NCBI GenBank assembly: GCA_027294815.1
Contig: JAPULP010000220.1
Coordinates: forward strand, 1 to 6,973
Direction of reading: 5' to 3'
DNA from: Gemmatimonadota bacterium
GTDB lineage: Bacteria > Gemmatimonadota > Gemmatimonadetes > Gemmatimonadales > GWC2-71-9
Length of the DNA: 6,973 bases
Numbering within the stretch: position 1 is the first letter of the stretch; each line of letters opens with the position of its first letter. Position numbers and translations under genes: made by a program. Shown in pieces: positions 1-6,973 of this stretch. The notes beneath the pieces are model-generated. The model made no database searches. It was not told the origin of the DNA and saw only the letters and a list, made by a program, of their open reading frames with translations.

Positions 1-2
1 TC

Positions 3-953
3 TGGGCGCCGGACGCCGACGCGGATCCTGCCGCCGTCGCCACGCTGTACGAAGCCCTCGTGACGGTGGTGCGTCTCGTCGCTCCGGCGGCGCCGTTCGT
101 GAGCGACGCCATCCACCGGCGGTTGACCGGCCGTTCAGTCCACTTGGCCACGTTCCCCGAAGAGCGAGCAGGGCGTCAGCCCGAGCTCGACGATGCAATG
201 GCGACGGTGCGTCGCCTGGCCTCGATGACGAGGAACGTTCGCGACGGCGCCGCGTTGCGGACGCGGCAACCGCTCGCCGAACTTCGCGTTGCTGTACCGG
301 CTGCGATGACAGGATCGGCGTTCGATGCCTGCCTCGCGCTGCTCGCGCGCGAAGTGAACGTCAAGTCGGTCACGATCGTGGCGTCCGATGCAGAGCTGGT
401 GACGCTCAAGGGCAAACCAAATTTCCGATCGCTCGGCAAAGTGTACGGGAAAGAAACGCCGCTAGCGGCGGCCGGCGTCCAGCGACTCGCACCAGAGCAA
501 CTCGTGGAGCTGGAAAACGGTGCGACCGTCACGCTCTCCGGCGATGGGACGACGTTTGAATACCGCCCGGATGATGTGGTCGTCGAGCGGCACGTGACGA
601 CCGATTGGCTCGTGCAGGCCGACGAGGCCCTCGTTGTGGCGCTCAACCCCGAGATCTCGACGGATCTCCGTCAGGAAGGCCTGGCGCGTGAGTTGGTGAA
701 TCGTGTGCAGCGACTACGAAAAGACGCGGGGTACGACTATACTACACGGGTTGCGTTGGCGATTACGGGCCCGGATGACGTCTTAGCAGCAGCCCGCGCC
801 TTCGACACCTTTATCGCGGGCGAAACGCTGGCCAGGCGCCTGGACATCGGGGACGAACTCAGTGATCCCGACGTACGGGAAGCGGTGGATATCGATGGGC
901 GAAGTGTGGTGATCATGCTCGCGCGTTTCGAGAGTGAGGATGCAGCGAACTAA
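3..953 (+). CDS. ileS: Isoleucyl-tRNA synthetase, C-terminal part (5' end outside window)
   Basis: This is the last 316 codons of IleRS, the cytoplasmic class I enzyme that charges tRNA-Ile. The frame is open from base 3 (WAPDADADPAAV) with no start needed, so the catalytic HIGH and KMSKS regions lie upstream of the window. The visible part begins inside the helical anticodon-binding domain (LVAPAAPFVSDAIHRRL), passes through the GAALRTRQPLAELRV segment typical of this family, and ends with a C-terminal appendage containing LARELVNRVQRLRKDAGYDY. That appendage matches the tail of eukaryote-like (IleS2-type, DUF5915-like) IleRS. Only one cysteine occurs in the visible part, so the C-terminal zinc finger of the E. 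coli-type enzyme is absent. The stop TAA lies 16 bases before the next start. IleS2-type enzymes are often insensitive to mupirocin, but the deciding active-site residues cannot be seen here. Confidence 0.95.
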   Translation, partial: WAPDADADPAAVATLYEALVTVVRLVAPAAPFVSDAIHRRLTGRSVHLATFPEERAGRQPELDDAMATVRRLASMTRNVRDGAALRTRQPLAELRVAVPAAMTGSAFDACLALLAREVNVKSVTIVASDAELVTLKGKPNFRSLGKVYGKETPLAAAGVQRLAPEQLVELENGATVTLSGDGTTFEYRPDDVVVERHVTTDWLVQADEALVVALNPEISTDLRQEGLARELVNRVQRLRKDAGYDYTTRVALAITGPDDVLAAARAFDTFIAGETLARRLDIGDELSDPDVREAVDIDGRSVVIMLARFESEDAAN

Positions 954-969
954 GGGAGTGGACTAGGGA

Positions 970-1356
970 ATGAAAAAGAGGCAATTGAACCACCTCGAGA
1001 AACGTCTTTTAGAAGAACGAGGACGGGTCATCAAAGAACTCGCGCACTATGACGAGTCGTTCAGCTCCACCTTGCAGGGAGCCAACGGCGACTTGTCATC
1101 GTATTCCTTCCATATGGCCGATCAGGGAACCGATGCCATGGAACGCGAAAAGCAGTTCCTGTTTGCGTCACAGGAGGGTCGCTATCTGTGGCATGTCAAC
1201 GAAGCCCTCCGTCGGCTCTACCAGTCTCCGAAAACGTTCGGACAGTGCCACGATTGCGACGAAGCGATCGACTTCGATCGACTCGATGCTTTGCCGCATG
1301 CGCGGTTGTGTATCAAGTGCAAAGCCAAAGAGGAAGATGAAAAGCAGCGGCGGTAG
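970..1356 (+). CDS. DksA/TraR-family C4 zinc-finger regulator
   Basis: This is a 128-residue protein of the DksA/TraR family. Such proteins bind in the RNA polymerase secondary channel and, in the best-studied members, modulate initiation together with ppGpp. Residues 1-35 and about 57-86 are charged and helical, as expected for the coiled-coil hairpin. The hairpin tip carries HMADQGTDAMEREK (48-61). The zinc finger is C93-x2-C96-x17-C114-x2-C117, followed by a short charged tail. The tip aspartates are D51 and D55 followed by Ala (D-x3-D-A), not the D-x2-D-x-A spacing of E. coli DksA, so equivalent function is not certain. The ATG is preceded by GGGAG (954-958) at 11 bases and a closer AGGGA (965-969). 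Its last 20 bases overlap lspA, which suggests translational coupling. The family is clear; the exact orthologue is not, so I give no symbol. Confidence 0.9.
   Translation: MKKRQLNHLEKRLLEERGRVIKELAHYDESFSSTLQGANGDLSSYSFHMADQGTDAMEREKQFLFASQEGRYLWHVNEALRRLYQSPKTFGQCHDCDEAIDFDRLDALPHARLCIKCKAKEEDEKQRR
1329..1334 (+). promoter_or_regulatory. Ribosome binding site of lspA inside the upstream gene
   Basis: AGAGGA lies 2 bases before the ATG at 1337, inside the last codons of the DksA/TraR-family gene. The spacing is short, but it is the only purine-rich site near a start that keeps the whole first membrane segment. An in-frame ATG at 1298 has no such site, and the next downstream in-frame starts would cut the first membrane helix. 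Confidence 0.45.
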
Positions 1357-1867
1357 TCGTTCGCTTTTTTGGGCCATCGGCGGCACCGTCGTGGTGCTGG
1401 ACATCGTGACGAAGTGGTTGGCCGTTCAGTATCTCTCGCCGCGGCCGCGCCCGATCATCGGTGACTGGCTGACGTTGCAACTCGTGTACAATCCGGGAGC
1501 GGCGTTTGGGATCAATGTCGGACCGTACTCGCGTTGGGTCTTCCTCGTCCTCGCGCTCGTGGCGCTCGCGGTTCTGGGGTCGATGGTGCGCCACTCGAAG
1601 CCCGGAGAGGTGCTGCGGTTGACCGCTCTGGCTTTGGTCTGTGGTGGCGCGGTGGGCAATCTCATCGATCGGGTGCGAAGCCCACGCGGCGTCGTGGATT
1701 TCATCGATGTCGGTGTCGGCACGTTTCGCTGGCCGACGTTCAATATCGCCGACTCGGCTGTTACGGTCGGCGCGGTCGTGTTGGCGTATGTGTTGTGGAT
1801 GGAGGGAAAAGAGGAAGAAGCGGCCCGAGGGCCCGACGGGGCGGACCCGGCCGAGGCCTCATCATAG
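1337..1867 (+). CDS. lspA: Lipoprotein signal peptidase (signal peptidase II)
   Basis: LspA is an inner-membrane aspartyl protease that removes the signal peptide of diacylglyceryl-modified prolipoproteins, just before the lipid-bearing cysteine. The 176-residue length is normal for the family. Four hydrophobic segments are visible, at about 9-30, 66-83, 93-108 and 138-154. Conserved motifs are D22 and K26 in the first helix, YNPGAAFG (51-58), GNLIDR (107-112) with catalytic D111, and FNIADS (135-140) with catalytic D139. All key residues are present. The protein ends in an acidic, low-complexity cytoplasmic tail of about 20 residues. It overlaps the upstream gene by 20 bases in another frame, and its TAG is directly followed by the GTG start of rluD. 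A longer frame extends upstream, but that part is only the second frame of the DksA/TraR-family gene. Confidence 0.95.
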   Translation: MKSSGGSRSLFWAIGGTVVVLDIVTKWLAVQYLSPRPRPIIGDWLTLQLVYNPGAAFGINVGPYSRWVFLVLALVALAVLGSMVRHSKPGEVLRLTALALVCGGAVGNLIDRVRSPRGVVDFIDVGVGTFRWPTFNIADSAVTVGAVVLAYVLWMEGKEEEAARGPDGADPAEASS

Positions 1868-2863
<996 letters not shown>

Positions 2864-3298
2864 ATGGCCGATCTGGTGGGGACCCGACTCCTGGTTTTTC
2901 GGGTTGGAGCGGTGCAATGCGCCGTCGAAGCTTCGGTGGTGCGGGAGATCATGTCGATGCTGCCAACGACGAGGATTCCGGGAGCGCGCGACCAAGTAGC
3001 TGGTGTCGTGAATATTCGTGGCCGGATCGTCACGCTCGTCGATGCCCGCAAGTGTTTGGGACAACCACAGCAGGACGGCGACACCACGCTCGTGTTGCTC
3101 GAGTTGGGAACGCGCGTCGTGGGTCTCGTGGTAGATGAAGTCGTCGATCTCATCTCGACGTCCGGCGATACGCTTGCCGAACGCGACGACTTGCCTGGAA
3201 TTGAAGCGGTGTTTGTGCGCGCGGTCGGCCAGCACGATGAGCAATCCTTTGCTCTGCTGGATACTGATGCGCTCTTGAATCCGATCTTGCCTTCGTAG
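2864..3298 (+). CDS. cheW: Chemotaxis adaptor protein CheW
   Basis: CheW is a small cytoplasmic scaffold that links the tips of chemoreceptors to the P5 domain of CheA and builds the sensory array. The 144-residue protein is a single CheW domain. Visible features are the first beta strands (LLVFRVGAVQCAVEASVVREI, split here as residues 9-18 and 19-29), the conserved turn VAGVVNIRGRIVTLVD (45-60), and VGLVVDEV (86-93) of the second subdomain. No kinase or receiver domain is attached. The ATG directly follows the rluD TAA, giving TAAATG, with no recognisable Shine-Dalgarno sequence upstream, so it is either coupled to rluD or read from a near-leaderless message. A GTG four codons later also lacks a ribosome site. 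The next genes cheY, cheA and cheC confirm the role. CheV or a pilus-type CheW is unlikely in this context. Confidence 0.93.
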   Translation: MADLVGTRLLVFRVGAVQCAVEASVVREIMSMLPTTRIPGARDQVAGVVNIRGRIVTLVDARKCLGQPQQDGDTTLVLLELGTRVVGLVVDEVVDLISTSGDTLAERDDLPGIEAVFVRAVGQHDEQSFALLDTDALLNPILPS

Positions 3299-3302
3299 GA
3301 GG
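3297..3302 (+). promoter_or_regulatory. Strong ribosome binding site of cheY
   Basis: AGGAGG, the perfect anti-Shine-Dalgarno match, overlaps the cheW stop codon and sits 4 bases before GTG at 3307. It fixes the cheY start and is the strongest ribosome site in the window, which suggests that CheY is made in excess of the CheW upstream of it. Confidence 0.75.
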
Positions 3303-3306
3303 GGTT

Positions 3307-3669
3307 GTGAGTCATACTGTACTGGTGTGCGATGATGCGATCTTCATGCGCACCATGATTAGTGACATTCTCTCGCAGGCCGGTTATGAGGTCGTTGGAG
3401 AAGCGGAGACGGGAACGCAAGCCGTCGAGCGCTTCAAAGATCTGAACCCCGACCTCGTCACCATGGATATCGTGATGCCCGACATGGGGGGCATCGACGC
3501 CGTCCGCGAGATCGTGAAAATCGCGCCCAACGCGAAGATCCTGATGTGCAGTGCGATGGGGCAGCAAGCGCTTGTCGTCGAGGCGATTCAAGCCGGCGCC
3601 AAGGATTTCGTCGTGAAACCGTTCCAACCGTCGCGTGTCCTCGAAGCGGTGCAGCGAGTCCTCGAGTAG
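3307..3669 (+). CDS. cheY: Chemotaxis response regulator CheY
   Basis: CheY is a stand-alone receiver domain that is phosphorylated by CheA, diffuses to the flagellar motor and changes its rotation. The 120-residue length is standard and there is no output domain. The acidic pocket is D9-D10, the phosphoacceptor is D54 (VTMDIVMPDMGG, 51-62), the switch residue is S82, and the conserved lysine is K104 in VVKPF. The segment CSAMGQQALV (81-90) is the form found in Thermotoga and Bacillus CheY, which work with CheC-family phosphatases; the cheC gene two places downstream agrees. The start is GTG, chosen because of the AGGAGG just upstream. The gap to cheW is 8 bases and to cheA 3 bases. A receiver serving a non-flagellar output is possible, but the neighbours make that unlikely. 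Confidence 0.95.
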   Translation: MSHTVLVCDDAIFMRTMISDILSQAGYEVVGEAETGTQAVERFKDLNPDLVTMDIVMPDMGGIDAVREIVKIAPNAKILMCSAMGQQALVVEAIQAGAKDFVVKPFQPSRVLEAVQRVLE

Positions 3670-3672
3670 GCC

Positions 3673-5544
3673 ATGGACCCGGCCAAGTACGCCGAGCTCT
3701 TCCTGGCCGAAAGCCGCGAACATCTCGGGACACTGAATCAGCAACTGCTCGCCTGGGAAAAGGATCCGACGGCCACCGAACCGATCGGGACACTCTTCCG
3801 TGCCGTACACACCATCAAAGGCATGGCCGCGACCATGGGTTATACGGTGGTGGCGAACATCGCACATCGAGTCGAGAATCTGCTGGACCTGTTGAGAAAG
3901 AGCGACAAGGCGGTCTTGCCCGACACGATCGACCTGTTGTTCCAGTCGGCGGACGCGCTCGAGCAGGCGGTGGAGGGCTCGGTGGTCGGCGAGGAAGATG
4001 CCGTGGACGTCGCCGAGTTGCTTCACCAACTCGACCAGGCTGTGTTGGCGTTGGAGCCGAGCAAGCCCCGTGGCAAAACCCCCGCGCCGCAGCAACCTTC
4101 CGAGCAGCCGGATCTCGGCGGCCGTGGCGTTCGCGTGGTGGTCCGGCACGATGCCCCGCTCAAGGGAGTCCGCGCGCTGTTGGTGTTGCGGAACATGCAA
4201 GAGCTGGGCACGGTGGCCGGTGTGCGCCCGGCCGAAGCCGCGCTGGAGGCAGACGAGTTCGACGGGGAGTTCGAGTTCCGACTCGCGGCCGAAGTGTCGA
4301 ACGCCGTCGTCGAGACACGCATTCGCGCTGCCGGAGACATAAAATCGGTCGAGATCTCGGAGGTCGCGCAGACCGCGGCGCGACAAGAAGAGACGAGGGC
4401 GGGCATGAAGACCCGTCACGTCCGTGTCGATCTGCAGCGTTTCGACAACCTCATGGACCTCATTGGCGAGTTGGTGACCGCGCGCAGCCGGCTGGTCGAG
4501 CTTGCCGCCGACCGCGCCGATCCGGAACTCGAAGACGTGGCCCTCCGCATAACACACCTCTCGAGTGCGTTGCAGACCGAGATCATCGAAACCCGCATGA
4601 CTCCCGTTTGGCACGTCTTCGATCGGTTCCCCCGTCTCGTGCGAGACGTCGGGCGTCAGCTGGACAAGCGGGTCACGCTGCACCTCGAGGGCAAAGATAT
4701 CGAACTCGACCGAGCCATCCTCGACGAGATTGGCGACCTGCTCGTGCATCTGCTGCGTAACGCCATCGATCACGGGATCGAGAAACCCGAGGAGCGGGAG
4801 GGAGCCGGCAAGCCGCCGGAGGGACGTATTGAGCTTTCTGCTGCCCGCGATCGGTCGACCATCGTGATCCGCGTCAAGGATGATGGACGCGGCATCGATA
4901 AGGCCAAGATCCTGGAAGACGTCAAGCAGCGTGGCCTCGTCGATCCGGAGACCGAGACGCTGACCGACGACATATTGATTCGCGTGTTGTCGCAGCCGGG
5001 TTTCTCGACTGCGAAGGAAGTCTCGGAACTGTCGGGCCGAGGCGTCGGATTGGATGTGGTTGCGACACAGCTGCAAGCCCTTGGCGGTTCGCTGGATATC
5101 GACACCGAGCTTGGGCTGGGATCGACGTTCACGCTCAGGCTTCCGCCGACGTTGGCCATCATCCCGGCCCTGCTCGCCCGCGTCGGCGAAGAGCGATATG
5201 CGCTTCCGTTGACCCACGTCGACGAGACCCTCGACTTTGAGAGCGTGGCGATTGCCGATCTCGATGGCACGGACGCGATGGTGTTGCGGGACCAGGTCGT
5301 CCCGCTCGTACATTTGCGTGCTGTGGTCGGGGTGGAGGGCGAGGCTTCCCGGCGGCGTCCGGTCATTATCCTGGAGATCGGCGACCGGAAGGGTGGGTTG
5401 GTGGTCGACCACCTGCTCGGACAGCGGGACATCGTGGTCAAGGGGTTTGATGCACCTGCGGGGACCCTCCCGATTTTCAGTGGAGCGACGATCCTGGGAG
5501 ACGGCCAACCCATATTGATCTTGGACGCTGCACGTTTGGTCTAA
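3673..5544 (+). CDS. cheA: Chemotaxis sensor histidine kinase CheA
   Basis: CheA autophosphorylates under receptor control and passes the phosphate to CheY, and to CheB where present. The 623-residue protein has all five classic domains. P1 (HPt) is about 1-125 with phosphorylated H46 in FRAVHTIKGMAATMG. A proline-rich linker follows at 128-150. P2, the CheY-docking domain, is about 151-230. P3, the dimerisation helices, is about 247-312 (RFDNLMDLIGELVTARSRL). P4 (ATPase) carries the N box HLLRNAIDHG (359-368), G1 box DDGRGID (403-409), F box PGFSTA (442-447) and G2 box GRGVGLDVV (455-463). P5, CheW-like, runs from about 492 to the end. All catalytic motifs are intact and there is no receiver domain fused at the C terminus. 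The P1 sequence resembles CheA of flagellar systems. The ATG is 3 bases after the cheY stop without a strong ribosome site, so coupling is likely. Confidence 0.96.
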   Translation: MDPAKYAELFLAESREHLGTLNQQLLAWEKDPTATEPIGTLFRAVHTIKGMAATMGYTVVANIAHRVENLLDLLRKSDKAVLPDTIDLLFQSADALEQAVEGSVVGEEDAVDVAELLHQLDQAVLALEPSKPRGKTPAPQQPSEQPDLGGRGVRVVVRHDAPLKGVRALLVLRNMQELGTVAGVRPAEAALEADEFDGEFEFRLAAEVSNAVVETRIRAAGDIKSVEISEVAQTAARQEETRAGMKTRHVRVDLQRFDNLMDLIGELVTARSRLVELAADRADPELEDVALRITHLSSALQTEIIETRMTPVWHVFDRFPRLVRDVGRQLDKRVTLHLEGKDIELDRAILDEIGDLLVHLLRNAIDHGIEKPEEREGAGKPPEGRIELSAARDRSTIVIRVKDDGRGIDKAKILEDVKQRGLVDPETETLTDDILIRVLSQPGFSTAKEVSELSGRGVGLDVVATQLQALGGSLDIDTELGLGSTFTLRLPPTLAIIPALLARVGEERYALPLTHVDETLDFESVAIADLDGTDAMVLRDQVVPLVHLRAVVGVEGEASRRRPVIILEIGDRKGGLVVDHLLGQRDIVVKGFDAPAGTLPIFSGATILGDGQPILILDAARLV

Positions 5545-5546
5545 CG

Positions 5547-5553
5547 AAGAGGA
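5547..5553 (+). promoter_or_regulatory. Ribosome binding site of cheC
   Basis: AAGAGGA in the 13-base gap between cheA and cheC lies 4 bases before the ATG at 5558. It is well placed, and it supports that start. Confidence 0.6.
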
Positions 5554-5557
5554 TTCA

Positions 5558-6178
5558 ATGGAAGACGTTCGCAATCTCAAAGCGCTGCAGCTCGACGCAT
5601 TACGCGAGGTCGCCAACATCGGTGCGGGTCACGCGGCGACCGCGCTGTCGCAGTTGACCAAGCAAACCATCATGATCACGGTGCCCCGGATCGCCGTCAC
5701 CCCGATCGAGGACGTTCCCGGTCTGATGGGGGATGCCGATGCCGCGGTGGTCGCCGTCCTCATGCACATGCTCGGCGATCTCACCGGACGTACCCTGCTG
5801 ATGCTGCCAGAAGAGGACGCCCGCATGCTGTGCGATTTGCTCAATAGGCGCGAGCTGGGTGTCACGGAGGATTTTGGTGAGTTCGAACAGTCCAGCATCA
5901 AGGAAGCGGCCAACATCTTGGGCGGGGCATATATGAACGCCCTCGCCGACTTCATGGGAATGATGTTGCTGCCGTCCGTTCCGAGCTTGGTGATCGACTT
6001 GGCCGGCGCCGTGGTGACTACCGCGTATCTCAACTTCGGTCACGAGCGCGACTACGTATTGTGCGTGCAGACGGATTTTGCTTTCCAAGAGGTGAATAAG
6101 ACTCTCTCCGGCCAATTCTTGCTCTTGCCGGACATGGCATCACTCAAAGCCATCTTCGACGCGGTTCGCGTCGACTGA
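5558..6178 (+). CDS. cheC: CheY-P phosphatase CheC
   Basis: CheC removes the phosphate from CheY-P and in Bacillus and Thermotoga also binds the receptor deamidase CheD, linking phosphorylation to adaptation. The 206-residue length is almost that of Thermotoga CheC. Two copies of the family's active-site pattern E-x2-N are present: E17-N20 in REVANIGAGHAATAL and E116-N119 in KEAANILGGAYMNALADF. The spacing between them (99 residues) is as expected, so both sites should be active. This separates it from CheX, which is built differently, and from FliY/FliM, because no C-terminal motor (SpoA) domain follows. The gap to cheA is 13 bases. No cheD is seen in the window, and the 23-base gap after the stop leads to a TPR gene instead. 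Confidence 0.94.
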   Translation: MEDVRNLKALQLDALREVANIGAGHAATALSQLTKQTIMITVPRIAVTPIEDVPGLMGDADAAVVAVLMHMLGDLTGRTLLMLPEEDARMLCDLLNRRELGVTEDFGEFEQSSIKEAANILGGAYMNALADFMGMMLLPSVPSLVIDLAGAVVTTAYLNFGHERDYVLCVQTDFAFQEVNKTLSGQFLLLPDMASLKAIFDAVRVD

Positions 6179-6201
6179 CGGCGCGACGGAATTCGCAGGC
6201 C

Positions 6202-6973
6202 GTGGAACGACAGGCTGACGTCCTTCGCTCCTTCGCTCGCCGCATCGATCCTTCCGACGCCGGGGCGCACAACAACCTGGGCGTTTTCTATTTCAAGAAA
6301 GGTCTGATCGAAGAGGCGATCGAGCGGTTCCGGATAGCCCTGGAGCTCGATCCGAAAATGACGGTGGCGCAGCGCAATCTGGAGATCGCCTACACCGAAA
6401 CGGGCTACTACGACCGCGAAGTGGCCGAACTCCGCGAACGGTTGCGGCAAGATGCGGATGACCGCGACGCTCGGTGGGAGCTGGGACGCGCGTTTGCGAC
6501 GCTCGGTCTATACGACGGCGCGATCGCCGAGTTCGGCGAGCTGCTGTCTCGCCGGCCGGATGACATGGCCGCAGTGACACAAATTGGCTTGGCCGAAAAG
6601 CAGCGTGGCAACCTCGATGCGGCTACCGAGTGGTTCCGCAAGGCGGTGGAGATCGAGCCGGATAGCACGGTCGGTCAGTTCTATTTGGGTGAAGTGCTGT
6701 ACAATCGGGGGGAGCAGGCGGAGGCACTCGAGGCGCTGACACGCGCCACCGAATTGAATCCCGACAATGCCGAAGCCCACTATCTCATTGCATTCCTCCT
6801 AGGCGAGGACGGCCGGCACGACGAGGCGCGCGCGGCCACCAAGCGGGCGATCCAGCTCAATCCCAGCTTCGGGAGAGCGCAGACCAACCTGTCGCTCGAA
6901 CACTATGTAGGCAACCGGAAGAGTGGGCCGTTCCGCTTGCCCGGCGACCGAACGTCCGAAGGTGGCGAAGAGG
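6202..6973 (+). CDS. Tetratricopeptide-repeat protein (3' end outside window)
   Basis: An open frame runs from here to the right edge with no stop; 257 complete codons are visible. It holds six back-to-back 34-residue TPR units at about residues 20-53, 54-87, 88-121, 122-155, 156-189 and 190-223, with the usual G/Y at helix A, A at helix B and closing proline (for example ALELDPKM, AVEIEPDS, ATELNPDN, AIQLNPSF). A partial seventh unit may start at 224. After about 235 the sequence turns polar and low in complexity. There is no signal peptide or membrane segment in the visible part, so the protein is probably cytoplasmic and binds another protein. The start is uncertain: GTG at 6202 (ERQADVLRSF) has only a weak upstream GCAGG, and the next in-frame ATG (6358) falls inside the repeats. 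It follows cheC by 23 bases. Its partner is unknown. Confidence 0.85.
   Translation, partial: MERQADVLRSFARRIDPSDAGAHNNLGVFYFKKGLIEEAIERFRIALELDPKMTVAQRNLEIAYTETGYYDREVAELRERLRQDADDRDARWELGRAFATLGLYDGAIAEFGELLSRRPDDMAAVTQIGLAEKQRGNLDAATEWFRKAVEIEPDSTVGQFYLGEVLYNRGEQAEALEALTRATELNPDNAEAHYLIAFLLGEDGRHDEARAATKRAIQLNPSFGRAQTNLSLEHYVGNRKSGPFRLPGDRTSEGGEE

Noticed and set aside
1361..1370. T-run CTTTTTT after the DksA/TraR-family stop, as a terminator
   Set aside because: No stem-loop precedes it, and it encodes Leu-Phe at the start of the first LspA membrane segment.
3546..4760. A 404-codon open frame on the + strand overlapping cheY and cheA
   Set aside because: The translation is an Arg/Gly/Pro-rich string without domains, in another frame of cheA, whose HPt and P2 domains fill the same bases.
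6222..6237. Perfect tandem repeat of CCTTCGCT
   Set aside because: Only two copies of 8 bases, in the start region of the TPR gene. It may reflect replication slippage but does not support a repeat element or a site.

Overview
The window is a dense, single-strand stretch of a fairly GC-rich (about 60% by eye) bacterial chromosome. It holds nine genes, all on the + strand and packed almost without gaps: the 3' end of ileS, a DksA/TraR-family zinc-finger gene, lspA, rluD, cheW, cheY, cheA, cheC, and the start of a TPR-repeat gene that runs off the right edge. The largest gap is 23 bases; one pair overlaps by 20 bases and two pairs abut exactly. I see no tRNA, rRNA, CRISPR array, insertion sequence, phage gene or convincing terminator, and no non-coding stretch over 25 bases.

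Left half (3-2863), housekeeping. The IleRS tail is of the zinc-less, eukaryote-like (IleS2) type. It is followed by a small DksA/TraR-type regulator with a C4 zinc finger, signal peptidase II with both catalytic aspartates, and a large-subunit pseudouridine synthase of the RluD family with an S4 domain. The order ileS-dksA/traR-lspA-rluD is a known housekeeping arrangement in several bacterial phyla.

Right half (2864-6178), a compact chemotaxis core. CheW (adaptor), CheY (response regulator), CheA (histidine kinase with P1-P5 domains) and CheC (CheY-P phosphatase with both active sites) follow rluD with no break. Together they form the cytoplasmic signalling chain: receptor, CheW and CheA, then CheY-P acting on the flagellar motor, with CheC removing the phosphate. 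CheC rather than CheZ, and the CSAMGQ motif in CheY, place it with Thermotoga/Bacillus-type flagellar chemotaxis rather than the E. coli type. Receptors, CheR, CheB and CheD are not in the window.

The right end (6202 onward) is a TPR protein with six consecutive 34-residue repeats and a probable GTG start. Its target is unknown; it may simply be the next cistron.

The organism is a free-living, probably motile Gram-negative-type bacterium. The IleRS type, gene order and Thermotoga/Bacillus-like chemotaxis proteins make a lineage such as Gemmatimonadota a reasonable guess, but this is inference from memory and not shown by the sequence. I found no clear new system. The points most worth checking are the seamless junction between housekeeping and chemotaxis genes, a possible internal promoter at the end of rluD, and the TPR gene next to cheC.
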